From Halioglobus japonicus (GTDB taxonomy: Bacteria > Pseudomonadota > Gammaproteobacteria > Pseudomonadales > Halieaceae), in NCBI RefSeq assembly GCF_001983995.1, contig NZ_CP019450.1:2976001-3040000 (forward strand): a DNA stretch of 64,000 nucleotides, in the 5' to 3' direction. Shown one piece after another: positions 1 through 8,950 of this stretch; the stretch's first letter is position 1; each line of letters begins with the position of its first letter. A program made the translations under genes and the position numbers. The notes under the pieces are model-generated. The model saw only the letters and a list, made by a program, of their open reading frames with translations, was not told the origin of the DNA and did not search any database.

Positions 1-327
1 TATCTCGGGATTAATATCGAGTTTGCCAAACGCTGTATCATCACGCTCGCCGCTATTGGCGTGGGTTTTTCCGTGGCCCTGGCCGGTGTGATCGGCTTCG
101 TCGGCCTGGTCGTGCCGCACATCATGCGCATGCTGATTGGCCCTGATCACCGCTACCTGTTGCCCGCCTCCGGGCTTGCAGGCGCGATACTGCTCATACT
201 CGCCGACACCCTATCGCGGACAATCGTGGCCCCTACTGAGTTGCCTGTCGGCGTTGTAACTGCGGCCATCGGGGTACCGTTCTTCATCTCACTGCTGCGC
301 CGTCGGCGCGACTACGGCATGCTGTGA
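1..327 (+). CDS. btuC: Cobalamin-type ABC transporter permease, BtuC/FecCD family (5' truncated)
   Basis: This is the C-terminal part of an inner-membrane permease; the reading frame is open from base 1, so the start lies upstream of the window. The visible 108 residues contain the family's conserved tail: the [12 protein letters not shown] coupling segment that contacts the ATPase, followed by two hydrophobic helices and the [14 protein letters not shown] block. FecCD permeases move cobalamin, haem or ferric siderophores. The neighbours cobU, cobT and btuF make vitamin B12 or a corrinoid the likely cargo. Its stop overlaps the next start, so translation of the ATPase is probably coupled. Confidence 0.9.
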   Translation, partial: YLGINIEFAKRCIITLAAIGVGFSVALAGVIGFVGLVVPHIMRMLIGPDHRYLLPASGLAGAILLILADTLSRTIVAPTELPVGVVTAAIGVPFFISLLRRRRDYGML

Positions 328-1109
328 TGAGTCTGCTCAACCTGCAAGCCACTCGTGTGTCGCCCTATGGCGCGATCGCGCTGCTGGAGAACATCACTGT
401 GGCGATCGAGGCCGGCGACGTGCTGGGGTTGATCGGGCCCAATGGCGCAGGCAAAAGCACTCTGCTCCACACACTCGCCGGCGGCCACCCTATTCAAGAG
501 GGCAGTCTGCAACTGGGAAATCAGCCGCTGGCGGCCATGCACAACGAACAGCGTGCCCGCGCCCTGGCTTTTTTATCACAAAACCCCGCGCTCAATTTCC
601 CCTTCAGTGTCGAAGAAGTGATTCTGCTCGGCCGTATTCCCCATGCCAGTGGCAGTGAAGCGGACCTCGACATTCTCGACGAAGTGCTGGCATTCACCGA
701 CACTCAGTCACTCAGGGATAGGCTTTATACGGAGCTGTCTGGCGGTGAACGCCAGCGCGTACAACTGGCGCGCTGCGTCGCTCAGGTGTGGCGCGCCCAG
801 GACAGCGCCCACAGGGTTCTGTTGATGGACGAACCGAGTGCCGCGCTGGATCTGGCACATACCCATATGGTCGGCGATACCGTAGAGCGTCTCAGCGAGG
901 GCGGATGTGGACTGGTCATCGCAAGCCATGACTTTAATCTGCTGGCAGGGCTGTGCGACCGCATCATGGTACTTAACCATGGCAACTTGCACAGCACCGG
1001 CACACCGGCAGAGGTACTCACAACACAGATGTTCCGCGAAGTGTTTAGTGCAAACGTTTTGGTGGAAGCGCACCCTGTCCATCGTGGTCCTTTGGTCATC
1101 AAGTCGTGA
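327..1109 (+). CDS. btuD: Cobalamin-type ABC transporter ATP-binding protein
   Basis: This cytoplasmic ATPase of about 260 residues powers the permease encoded just upstream. Walker A is GPNGAGKST (residues 37-45), the signature is LSGGERQRV (137-145), Walker B is VLLMDEP (164-170) and the H-loop is the SHD near residue 201. It is in the BtuD/FecE/HmuV group, and the neighbourhood favours corrinoid import. The ATG at 327 overlaps the permease stop; an in-frame GTG lies one codon earlier at 324. The end overlaps cobU by 4 bases (GTGA), a typical coupled arrangement. Confidence 0.9.
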   Translation: MSLLNLQATRVSPYGAIALLENITVAIEAGDVLGLIGPNGAGKSTLLHTLAGGHPIQEGSLQLGNQPLAAMHNEQRARALAFLSQNPALNFPFSVEEVILLGRIPHASGSEADLDILDEVLAFTDTQSLRDRLYTELSGGERQRVQLARCVAQVWRAQDSAHRVLLMDEPSAALDLAHTHMVGDTVERLSEGGCGLVIASHDFNLLAGLCDRIMVLNHGNLHSTGTPAEVLTTQMFREVFSANVLVEAHPVHRGPLVIKS

Positions 1110-1609
1110 AGCACTTAATTCTCGGCGGCGCTCGCAGCGGTAAAAGTCGTATCGCCCAACAACTGGCCGAACAGGCGGTCCCCACGCCATATCTAATCGC
1201 GACGGCCGAAGCCGGCGACGAAGAGATGGCGCAGCGCATTGCGCGTCACCAACAAGACCGCCCGCCTCACTGGGTGGTTTGCGAACAGACTATTGGGCTG
1301 GCCCGGCAGCTGCAAACACTGGATGCGCCAAGCCGCTGCGTGGTGGTCGACTGCCTGAGCCTGTGGCTTAGCAACTGCTTGCACCAGGACTGCTGGACGC
1401 GCGAACGCGAAGCCCTGATGAATTGCCTGCCGGGGATCGAAGCGCAGGTGATTCTGGTCAGCAACGAGGTCGGCATGGGCATTATTCCAATGGGCGAACT
1501 CAGCCGTAGATTCGTAGACGAGATCGGCTGGCTGCACCAGGATCTGGCGACCCTGTGCGACAAAGTCACATTGGTCACAGCCGGCCTACCCCAGACACTC
1601 AAGGAGTAG
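1106..1609 (+). CDS. cobU: Adenosylcobinamide kinase / adenosylcobinamide-phosphate guanylyltransferase
   Basis: CobU phosphorylates adenosylcobinamide and then transfers GMP to it, activating the corrin side chain for nucleotide-loop assembly. The 167-residue length is normal. The P-loop GGARSGKS is at residues 7-14. The RHQ segment around His48, followed by RPPHW, matches the region of the guanylylated histidine. VVVDCLSLWLSN (about 79-90) is the second family signature. The GTG start overlaps the btuD stop. Placement between a B12 transporter and cobT indicates salvage of imported corrinoids. Confidence 0.93.
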   Translation: MKHLILGGARSGKSRIAQQLAEQAVPTPYLIATAEAGDEEMAQRIARHQQDRPPHWVVCEQTIGLARQLQTLDAPSRCVVVDCLSLWLSNCLHQDCWTREREALMNCLPGIEAQVILVSNEVGMGIIPMGELSRRFVDEIGWLHQDLATLCDKVTLVTAGLPQTLKE

Positions 1610-1615
1610 CCCGCC

Positions 1616-2653
1616 ATGAACTGGTACGAACAGCCCTGCCGGGCCCCTTCAGAAATTCACCGCATTGCGGCCCGGCAACGCCAGGCCACGCTGACCAAAC
1701 CCGCGGGTTCGCTGGGACGACTGGAACAGGTGGCCGAGCAATTCGCTGCTTGGCAGCACACCGACACCCCGGCGCTCGAACGAGTGAGCGCCCGCATCTT
1801 CGCCGCGGACCACGGCATTACGGCACAGGGCGTGTCTGCCTATCCGGCAGAGGTCACCGCGCAGATGATTACCAACTTTATTGACGGCGGTGCAGCTGCC
1901 AGCGTGCTGTGCAAACAGCAAAATATTGATCTGGAAGTGATTAATCTCGGCACCTTCATACCCGTCCCTGACATGCCCGGCCTGCGCCAACGCATAGTCG
2001 CAGCCGGCACCGCCGATTTCAGCAGCACGCCGGCGATGACAGCCGAGCAGGTCGACAAGGCCTTGGCGACGGGTGCCGAGGTAGTGGACGGCCTAGATTG
2101 CCAGCTAATGATTGCCGGCGATATGGGGATTGGCAACACCAGCGCTGCGTCAGCCCTGATGGCTGCCTTACTGGATCTGGCTGCTGCCGAAACCACCGGC
2201 CGTGGTACGGGTATCGACAGCGAGCGTCTCGCGGCAAAAACAGCGACCATCCAGCGGGCCCTGAACCTACATCGACAACAACTTGACACGCCCCTGGCCG
2301 CGCTCCAGTGCCTCGGCGGCTTTGAGATTGCCGCCATGGCAGGCGCCTACATTCGCGCCGCGCAGCGCCAGCTACCGAGCCTCGTGGATGGTTTTATCAG
2401 CACGGCTGCCGCGCTGGTCGCCAGTCAGATGAATCCCGGCGTGCAGCCCTGGTTGTTCGCCGGACACTGCTCTGCCGAGAACGCCCATCAGCTTCTGCTT
2501 GATGCCATGCAACTTTCCCCGCTGCTACAACTGGACATGCGCCTCGGCGAAGGCAGCGGCGCCCTTACCGCCGTACCGCTGATCAAAGCTGCGTTGGCAC
2601 TGAACAATGACATGGCGAGTTTCGCCGAAGCCGGTATCGCCGAGGAGTCCTGA
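1616..2653 (+). CDS. cobT: Nicotinate-nucleotide--dimethylbenzimidazole phosphoribosyltransferase
   Basis: CobT makes alpha-ribazole phosphate from dimethylbenzimidazole and nicotinate mononucleotide for the lower ligand of cobalamin. The protein has 345 residues, the usual size. Conserved blocks include TKPAGSLGRLE near the N-terminus, FAADHGI, GDMGIGNTSAA and, near the end, RLGEGSGAL, whose glutamate (about residue 312) corresponds to the catalytic base of the family. An AAGGAG site lies about 9 bases before the ATG. It is co-oriented with cobU, and the next gene starts directly after its stop. Confidence 0.95.
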   Translation: MNWYEQPCRAPSEIHRIAARQRQATLTKPAGSLGRLEQVAEQFAAWQHTDTPALERVSARIFAADHGITAQGVSAYPAEVTAQMITNFIDGGAAASVLCKQQNIDLEVINLGTFIPVPDMPGLRQRIVAAGTADFSSTPAMTAEQVDKALATGAEVVDGLDCQLMIAGDMGIGNTSAASALMAALLDLAAAETTGRGTGIDSERLAAKTATIQRALNLHRQQLDTPLAALQCLGGFEIAAMAGAYIRAAQRQLPSLVDGFISTAAALVASQMNPGVQPWLFAGHCSAENAHQLLLDAMQLSPLLQLDMRLGEGSGALTAVPLIKAALALNNDMASFAEAGIAEES

Positions 2654-3517
2654 ATGATCCGCCTGATCGCACTGCTGGCCTGCCTGCAGATAGGCAACGC
2701 GGCAGCGGCAGTCACCGTCACCGACGCCCTGGGCCGTGAAGTCCAGCTGCCCGAGGCTGCGCAACGTATTGTCGCCCTCGCTCCGCACATTGTTGAAAAC
2801 GTGTATAGCGCCGGCGCCGGCGGCAAGTTGGTCGGCGTGGTGGAATACTCCGACTATCCGGCCGCAGCCAAGGCGCTGCCACGCATCGGCAGCTATCACG
2901 CCTGGAGCCAGGAAAGCCTCACCGCCCTCGCCCCGGACCTGGTGCTCATGTGGGCGTCAGGTAACGGCATGGAGTCGCTGCGCAAACTGGAGTCGCTGGG
3001 TTTTACAGTCTATGTGAGTGCACCACGAAAGATCGAAGATATCGGCAATATGATTCGCGATATCGGGGTGCTGGCCGGGACATCTTTGATCGCAAACAGC
3101 ACAGCCGACACGCTTGATGCGGGTTTTCATACACTCGCCCAAGCACACAGCCATCAGCGCCCGGTAAGCGCCTTCTACGAAGTGTGGAACAGCCCGCTGC
3201 AAACTATCAATGGCGAGCACATGATTAGCAAAGTGATTGCCTTGTGCGGCGGCAGCAATATTTTTGCCAATGCCACGCAATTGGCGCCGGTCGTCAGTCG
3301 CGAAGCCGTTCTGCAACTCAACCCGGAGGCTATTCTTGCCAGCGGCATGGATGCATCCCGGCCAGAATGGCTGGACGACTGGCGTCAGTACAGTTTCCTA
3401 CAGGCAGTGCAGGACGATGCGCTGTTTCATGTGCATCCCGACCTGGTGCAACGCCCCACGACCCGACTGCTTCAGGGCGCCGAAGTGATTTGCCGGCAAT
3501 TGACGCAGGTGCGCTAG
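2654..3517 (+). CDS. btuF: Periplasmic cobalamin-binding protein of ABC transporter
   Basis: This is a 287-residue solute-binding protein that would deliver cobalamin to the BtuC/BtuD complex. It has an N-terminal signal peptide (MIRLIALLACLQIGNAAAA) and the helical-backbone binding fold: VTDALGREVQLPEAAQRIVALAPHI early, then the SWSQESLTALAPDLVLMWA-type segment (here with AWSQ). The gene starts immediately after the cobT stop behind a GAGGAG site, so it is the last gene of the B12 operon. Its stop overlaps the convergent sstT stop by 4 bases. No substrate-specific residue can be proven by eye; B12 rests on the neighbours. Confidence 0.88.
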   Translation: MIRLIALLACLQIGNAAAAVTVTDALGREVQLPEAAQRIVALAPHIVENVYSAGAGGKLVGVVEYSDYPAAAKALPRIGSYHAWSQESLTALAPDLVLMWASGNGMESLRKLESLGFTVYVSAPRKIEDIGNMIRDIGVLAGTSLIANSTADTLDAGFHTLAQAHSHQRPVSAFYEVWNSPLQTINGEHMISKVIALCGGSNIFANATQLAPVVSREAVLQLNPEAILASGMDASRPEWLDDWRQYSFLQAVQDDALFHVHPDLVQRPTTRLLQGAEVICRQLTQVR

Positions 3518-4707
3518 GACTCCTCGCCCAGTTGGTCGACCGCGTAGGTATAGACCACATCAGTACTGGAGTTAAGCGCCGTTTCCGCAGAGTCCTGGAT
3601 CACGCTGATAATAAATCCCACCGCGACAACCTGCATGGACACATCCAGCGGAATACCGAACAACGAACACGCCAACGGAATCAATAACAAACTGCCTGAA
3701 GGGACACCACTGGCGCCGCAGGCAGAGAGCGCAGAGATCACACACAGCAGCAACGCTGCCGGCATAGAGACCTCGATACCCAGAGTGTGAGTTGCGGCGA
3801 GCGTGAGGGTCGTGATGGTAATCGCAGCGCCCGTCATATTGACCGTAGCGCCAACCGGAATCGTCACCGAATAAAGCTCTTCGCTGATGCCCAGTTTCTT
3901 TGCCAGATTCAGGTTGACCGGAATATTGGCTGCCGAACTACGGGTAAAGAAGGCGGTAATACCCGACTCTTCCAGACACCGGATGACGATGGGATACGGA
4001 TTTTTGCGCGTGATCAGGAAGACAAACAGCGGATTGATGAGCAGTGCCATGATGAGCATCGCCGCTACAAGCACCGTCGCCAGGCTGGCGTATCCCGCCA
4101 GCGCCTCCATACCCACCGTGGCCACGGTAAAGCACACCAGACCAAAAATGCCGATGGGGGCCAGTTTGATCACGTAACCCACGATGGTGGCTACGCCGTC
4201 TGCTGCCACCTGCAGATGATCCCGAAAAGTATGTGGCGCCTTGCGGAAACTCATACCGAGCAAAATAGCCCAGGACAGACATCCCAGGAAATTACCGGTT
4301 AACAAGGCGTTGATCGGATTGTCGACCAGCTTGAGCAGCACATCGGTCAGTACTGCACTTACAGCGACGGGAGGCGCGCCTTCAGCGCTGGCAGCCAGGG
4401 CAATTGTCTGGGGAAAGATCTGGCTGAGGGTGAGCGCCACGACAGCCGCACTCACCATGCCGACGATATACAGCGCCACAACGATAAACGTTTTACGGCC
4501 ATCACTGCCCGACTCGTGACGATTGGCAATCGCCGACATCACCAGCAACATAACCAGCAGCGGTGCAACGGCCTTGAGCATGGCGACAAACAGCTGACCG
4601 AGTAGCCCCAAAGATTCCGCCAACGAGGGCAGCAACATGCCAAGCACTGCGCCCAGCACGACGCCGATCACGATTTGTGGAATAAGCCCGAGCTCTAATA
4701 AGCGCAT
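3514..4707 (-). CDS. sstT: Sodium:serine/threonine symporter, SstT type
   Basis: This inner-membrane carrier of the dicarboxylate/amino acid:cation symporter (DAACS) family would import serine and threonine with sodium. The protein is about 397 residues with many hydrophobic segments. It carries the re-entrant-loop motifs TRSSAANIPVNL and GATVNMTGAAITI and the late SGVPSGSLLLIP and IQDSAETALNSSTDV blocks typical of SstT. I choose the ATG at 4707 because an AGAGGGGG site precedes it; an upstream in-frame ATG at 4755 would add 16 unlikely residues. It converges on btuF and is divergent from metY. Confidence 0.88.
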   Translation of the reverse strand: MRLLELGLIPQIVIGVVLGAVLGMLLPSLAESLGLLGQLFVAMLKAVAPLLVMLLVMSAIANRHESGSDGRKTFIVVALYIVGMVSAAVVALTLSQIFPQTIALAASAEGAPPVAVSAVLTDVLLKLVDNPINALLTGNFLGCLSWAILLGMSFRKAPHTFRDHLQVAADGVATIVGYVIKLAPIGIFGLVCFTVATVGMEALAGYASLATVLVAAMLIMALLINPLFVFLITRKNPYPIVIRCLEESGITAFFTRSSAANIPVNLNLAKKLGISEELYSVTIPVGATVNMTGAAITITTLTLAATHTLGIEVSMPAALLLCVISALSACGASGVPSGSLLLIPLACSLFGIPLDVSMQVVAVGFIISVIQDSAETALNSSTDVVYTYAVDQLGEES

Positions 4708-4805
4708 TGGCGCCCCCTCTATTCTTTTGTTCTGGATCACTATAGCGCGAATCAACCCGCCTCGCCTGCCCGGATTGCTTGCGACTATGCCCGGCTTTGC
4801 TAGTC

Positions 4806-4850
4806 TCTAGGGTTCATCTAATAGCGAAAACAACCATTAGGAACCCTAGA
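4806..4850 (+). promoter_or_regulatory. Leader hairpin covering the metY ribosome binding site
   Basis: TCTAGGGTTC (4806-4815) is the exact reverse complement of GAACCCTAGA (4841-4850). Inside it, CTAAT (4818-4822) pairs with ATTAG (4836-4840). The result is a 15-pair stem with a 2-base bulge and a 13-base loop (4823-4835). The right arm contains the AGGA that should serve as the Shine-Dalgarno site and ends 2 bases before the metY ATG. A hairpin here would hide the ribosome site, so I infer translational control. I do not recognise it as a known riboswitch class. Confidence 0.6.
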
Positions 4851-4852
4851 CA

Positions 4853-6127
4853 ATGAAACAAGAGACTATCGCCCTGCATGCCGGTTACGACGGCGATCCT
4901 GCCACCAACGCTGCTACCACGCCCATTTACCAGACGACCTCCTTTACCTTCGACAATACGCAGCACGGCGCCGACCTGTTTAACCTGGCCGTGCCGGGTA
5001 ACATCTACAGCAGAATCATGAATCCGACCAATGCAGTACTGGAGCAGCGACTTGCGGAGCTGGAGGGTGGTGTCGGCGCGCTGTGTGTGGGCTCGGGTAT
5101 GGCGGCGATACGCTACGCCATTGAAGCCATTGCGGAGGTAGGCTCTAACATTGTCAGCACCTCACAGCTGTACGGCGGCACCTACAACCTGTTCGCACAC
5201 ACCTTTCCGCGCCAGGGAATCGAGGCCCGCTTTGCCGCTGCAGACGACTTCGACAAGGTCCGCGCACTCATCGATGACAACACCAAAGCGCTGTTTTGTG
5301 AATCCATTGGCAATCCCGCCGGCAATATCGTCGACATACAGCAGTGGGCGGATATTGCCCACGATTCTGGTGTCCCCCTGATTGTCGACAATACGGTGGC
5401 GACGCCCCTGCTGTGCAAAGCCTTTGATCACGGCGCGGACATCGTCGTGCACTCACTGACAAAATATATCGGCGGCCACGGTACAACTATAGGCGGCGCC
5501 ATCATCGACTCAGGAAAGTTTGACTGGGCTGCCAGTGGCCGTTTTCCTGTCATGACCACGCCCGACCCTTCTTATCACGGTGTCGTCTATACCGAAGCCA
5601 TGGCCGAAGCCGCATACATTGGTCGCTGCCGCGTGGTGCCACTGCGCAATACTGGCGCCAGCCTGTCGCCACACAATGCCTTCCTGATTATGCAGGGACT
5701 GGAAACACTGGCCCTGCGCATGAAGCAACACTGCAAGAACGCCAAGAAAGTGGCTAAATACCTGTCTCGCCACCCTCAGGTGAAGTGGGTGAACTACGCC
5801 GGATTGAATAACAGCCCCTACCGCGACAACTGCAAGAAAATTTGCGGCGGCAAAGCCGCAGGCATTCTGAGCTTTGGCATTGAAGGTGGTACGGAAGCTG
5901 GCGGCAAGTTCATCGACGCACTGCAGTTAATCCTGCGCCTGGTCAATATTGGCGACGCAAAGTCCCTCGCCTGTCACCCGGCCAGCACCACGCACCGCCA
6001 GCTCAACCCGGAAGAACTGGCGTCCGCGGGGGTCAGCGAGGAAATGGTGCGCTTATCGATTGGCATCGAACATATCGACGATATCATTGCCGATATCGAA
6101 CAAGCCCTGGCTGCCGCTGCGGCCTGA
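4853..6127 (+). CDS. metY: O-acetylhomoserine sulfhydrylase (aminocarboxypropyltransferase)
   Basis: This PLP enzyme condenses O-acetylhomoserine with sulfide (or methanethiol) to give homocysteine or methionine. The 424 residues match the MetY branch of the Cys/Met-metabolism family. The PLP lysine lies in HSLTKYIGGHG (Lys204). Other family blocks are ATTPIYQTTSF near the N-terminus, YSRIMNPTN, and HPASTTHRQL near the C-terminus, which marks the OAH-sulfhydrylase type. It is a single gene with its own leader hairpin and a strong terminator after it. With the B12 operon next door it may help balance methionine synthesis, but that link is only suggestive. Confidence 0.95.
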   Translation: MKQETIALHAGYDGDPATNAATTPIYQTTSFTFDNTQHGADLFNLAVPGNIYSRIMNPTNAVLEQRLAELEGGVGALCVGSGMAAIRYAIEAIAEVGSNIVSTSQLYGGTYNLFAHTFPRQGIEARFAAADDFDKVRALIDDNTKALFCESIGNPAGNIVDIQQWADIAHDSGVPLIVDNTVATPLLCKAFDHGADIVVHSLTKYIGGHGTTIGGAIIDSGKFDWAASGRFPVMTTPDPSYHGVVYTEAMAEAAYIGRCRVVPLRNTGASLSPHNAFLIMQGLETLALRMKQHCKNAKKVAKYLSRHPQVKWVNYAGLNNSPYRDNCKKICGGKAAGILSFGIEGGTEAGGKFIDALQLILRLVNIGDAKSLACHPASTTHRQLNPEELASAGVSEEMVRLSIGIEHIDDIIADIEQALAAAAA

Positions 6128-6140
6128 TCGCTACTCGCAA

Positions 6141-6168
6141 AAAAAGCCCGGCGAGTGCCGGGCTTTTT
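6141..6168. terminator. Bidirectional rho-independent terminator between metY and a TonB receptor
   Basis: AAAAAGCCCGGC (6141-6152), loop GAGT, then GCCGGGCTTTTT (6157-6168) form a perfect 12-pair stem with a T-run on both strands. It lies 13 bases after the metY stop and 13 bases after the stop of the convergent receptor gene, so it can end both transcripts. Confidence 0.9.
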
Positions 6169-6181
6169 CGCTATAGCGTAC

Positions 6182-8755
6182 TTAAAAAGTCACCGAAATC
6201 CGCGCGTACCAGAAGGCGCCATTAAAGCCATAGGGCGAGGTAATCGCATACTCTGTACCGAGGAACTGCAGCACGTCATTGGCCTCACTGTCAGGGTACT
6301 CGTCGAAGATGTTCTCTCCGCCGATGGTTACCGTGTAGTGTTCTGCAAACGTGTAGCTGGCCTCAATATCCACCAGGAAGGTGTCGTCATAGGTGACCGC
6401 GTCAGACGCATCACCCGGGCCGAACAAACCGGCTGTGGTTGACCATTCGTCGTAGTAGTTCACCCGCACCAGGGTCTGGAAGGCATCCAGATCATAGTCA
6501 AAGCTGAGCACCGTGCTGTTCTCCGGCACCTGGTTCTCAAGGTCGAATACCCGGTCTGGACCAATCGCCGCAGACTGAACATCGCTGACTTCCATTTCGT
6601 TGTAGTTGTGGCGCAGGTCTGCGGTCAGTACGCCCGCACCCACGTCATACCAGGCCGTCAGGGACACATCGATACCGCTAACCTGCGACTCGAAGCCGTT
6701 AACAAAGTAGTTGGCGTTACTGCCCAGCAGCAGTTCAGCATTCTCATAGCCAATGGCCTGCAGATCGTCGACGTTCTGCTGACTGATGGTATTAGACGAC
6801 AGCGCTATGCGGTCTTCGATCGTAATATCGTAGTAGTCCAGAGTAATGTTGTAGCGATCACCCGGTGTCCAGACGAGGCCGACGGTATAGCTAGTAGACT
6901 CCTCGGATTCCAGAGGCTGGGATCCCAAGACTTGGGCCACTGGGGAATCGACAGGGTAGGTACCACTGGGAATCAGGTTACCGCTGCTATCGGAGGTGGT
7001 GGTCACGTTCAGGGTATTCACCTGACCCGGGCTGGGTGCGCGGAAGCCGGTGTTGGCGGTAGCGCGAACCGCAAAGCTGTCGGTGAAATCGTAGCGGGCA
7101 GACAGCTTCCAGTCAGTGGTGGAATCAAACTCTTCGTAGTCTTCGTAGCGCACCGCTACCGCACCGGAAAGACGGTCGGTAATGTCGGTCTCGTAATCGA
7201 TATAAGCGGCCCAGCTATCACTTTCAAACTCGCCAGCCGAATCCGGGGAAAAACCCTGGAAACCGTCGGAACCAACGCCAAACTGAGCGAAGGTGGGGCC
7301 AACGGCTATCGAGGCGGGGTCGCCCTGGTCAATAACGTATGTCTCATTCCGCCACTCGAGACCAAAACCGAGGTTGCCTGGCGAATTATCGAAGGTCTTA
7401 ACGAAGTCGGCATTAATGCTGCTTTCTTCCTGGGTCAGTGTACCCGGGTTGAACTTCAGCGGTGACAGTGCGCCAAGGCTGGGGTTAATACTGCCTTCCA
7501 GCGTGTACTCAACCTCGTTCTCGCCGTAGCGTCCGCGCACATCCCAGCTCAAGCCCATGTTGTCCAGCTCACCACGACCGCCAAATACCAGTTCATAGTC
7601 GGTGATATCAGCGCCAAACAGCGGGCTGTAACCGCCGGGGAATTCAGTGTAACTCGGGTTGCGCAGGACATAACCGCTGGGGCTGGCAGGATCAGCCACC
7701 AGATACTCAGAAGGATTCAGGCCCTGGGCGAGAATGGAATCGACCAGCGAGGTCTCGGCGAAATCGGGCTGGCCGTCGCCATCTGCATCGGTTTGCAGTG
7801 TTTCACGCGCGGGAATAGCGATATTGCCATCGCCCGGTAAAACCGGTGTGCGATAAAAGAAACCGCCCACGGTTTCGTTGTCCATGTAACTGGCGTGGCC
7901 GACCAATTCAACGCTGTCACTGATGGCGTAGCCACCATTGGCGAACAGTTTGACTGCTTCAACTTCAGGGTCACCCCAGCGCTGCCCAAGGCCGTCATAG
8001 GGCACGTTACCCGATCCAACAACACCAGCTACATCTGCCGCATCAGGGCGCGCATTACCGCGACTGGTGGTATCGGTGTCCGAGTACTCAGCGGTCAGGT
8101 TCAAAAAGCCATCGGCGCCCAGTGACAGGCCGCCATTGGCGCTCACCGACATGCGCTCACCATCACCTTCCTGATATTCGCCGTACTGGGCAGACACGTT
8201 AAAGCCCTCGGCGTCATCCTTGAGGATGACGTTGACGACGCCGGCGATAGCGTCGGAACCATATTGTGCTGAAGCGCCGTCTCGCAACACTTCAACACGC
8301 TTGATCGCAGCCGATGGGAACGCGGCAAAATCGACGCCCTGCGAGCCCTGATTAACTGTACCGAGTGGCGCCAGCTGCAGATTTACCAGCGCCGAGCGAT
8401 GGCGACGTGTGCCGTTGACCAGCACCAGAGTGTGATCTGGCGATAAGTTGCGCAGCGTCACAGGGCGAATAAAAGCGGTGCCGTCGGCGATCGGGAAACG
8501 CTGGGTATTCAGCGAGGGAGCTATCTTGGTGAGTGAATCCGTGAGGTCAAACGCGCCCTGCTCGGACAGTGCTTCACCGCCGATAAGATCAATGGGAGAT
8601 AGCGTCTCTGTCGGCGACAGCCCTTCTTTGCGCGTCCCGGTAACCACCACTTCTTCGAGTTGGTTGGCACCGCCCTGGGCAAGAACTGGCACAGAAAGCG
8701 AAGGTAGTACGGAGAGGACAGCCGTGGCCATCACTGTTTTTTGGAAAGTCTTCAT
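6182..8755 (-). CDS. TonB-dependent outer-membrane receptor
   Basis: This 857-residue TonB-dependent receptor has a signal peptide (about residues 1-26, ending VLAQG). A TonB-box-like EEVVVTGTR segment follows, then a plug domain with TLVLVNGTRRHRSALVNL and VLRDGASAQYGSDAIAGVVNVI. A long beta-barrel part ends in WYARISVTF, whose terminal aromatic residue is normal for outer-membrane barrels. It imports an unknown ligand at the expense of the proton-motive force via TonB. A paralogue lies at 9628-12033 with an HxlR regulator between them. The substrate cannot be read from the sequence. Confidence 0.93.
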   Translation of the reverse strand: MKTFQKTVMATAVLSVLPSLSVPVLAQGGANQLEEVVVTGTRKEGLSPTETLSPIDLIGGEALSEQGAFDLTDSLTKIAPSLNTQRFPIADGTAFIRPVTLRNLSPDHTLVLVNGTRRHRSALVNLQLAPLGTVNQGSQGVDFAAFPSAAIKRVEVLRDGASAQYGSDAIAGVVNVILKDDAEGFNVSAQYGEYQEGDGERMSVSANGGLSLGADGFLNLTAEYSDTDTTSRGNARPDAADVAGVVGSGNVPYDGLGQRWGDPEVEAVKLFANGGYAISDSVELVGHASYMDNETVGGFFYRTPVLPGDGNIAIPARETLQTDADGDGQPDFAETSLVDSILAQGLNPSEYLVADPASPSGYVLRNPSYTEFPGGYSPLFGADITDYELVFGGRGELDNMGLSWDVRGRYGENEVEYTLEGSINPSLGALSPLKFNPGTLTQEESSINADFVKTFDNSPGNLGFGLEWRNETYVIDQGDPASIAVGPTFAQFGVGSDGFQGFSPDSAGEFESDSWAAYIDYETDITDRLSGAVAVRYEDYEEFDSTTDWKLSARYDFTDSFAVRATANTGFRAPSPGQVNTLNVTTTSDSSGNLIPSGTYPVDSPVAQVLGSQPLESEESTSYTVGLVWTPGDRYNITLDYYDITIEDRIALSSNTISQQNVDDLQAIGYENAELLLGSNANYFVNGFESQVSGIDVSLTAWYDVGAGVLTADLRHNYNEMEVSDVQSAAIGPDRVFDLENQVPENSTVLSFDYDLDAFQTLVRVNYYDEWSTTAGLFGPGDASDAVTYDDTFLVDIEASYTFAEHYTVTIGGENIFDEYPDSEANDVLQFLGTEYAITSPYGFNGAFWYARISVTF

Positions 8756-8804
8756 TGCGGTGCGCTCCGTAAAGCGTGTGTTGATTGTTGTGTTTGTACT
8801 TTTA

Positions 8805-8843
8805 AATTTCAGGCGAATTCTAGACAGACGTCTGAAATTCGCC
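8805..8843 (-). promoter_or_regulatory. Overlapping inverted repeats in the receptor leader region
   Basis: Upstream of the 6182-8755 receptor, AATTTCAG (8805-8812) can pair with CTGAAATT (8832-8839). Separately, GGCGAATT (8812-8819) can pair with AATTCGCC (8836-8843). The two pairings exclude each other. The centre holds the palindrome CAGACGTCTG (8825-8834), which contains one AGACGTCT, the MetJ-box consensus. I see no adjacent second good box, so MetJ control is only a guess. Confidence 0.35.
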
Positions 8844-8950
8844 AGATTGAGAAAGGCACACTATTTCATAGAAAAAGTGTTCAAGTGAGCTTGTCTGAGA
8901 CGAGTGGCGACTGCGCTGCGACGAATCGCAGCGTGGTCGTGGTGAAAGTG

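Noticed and set aside
4806..4850. SAM-II or other known riboswitch upstream of metY
   Set aside because: The length and stem could fit, but I cannot see the conserved core of any class I know, so I report only a hairpin.
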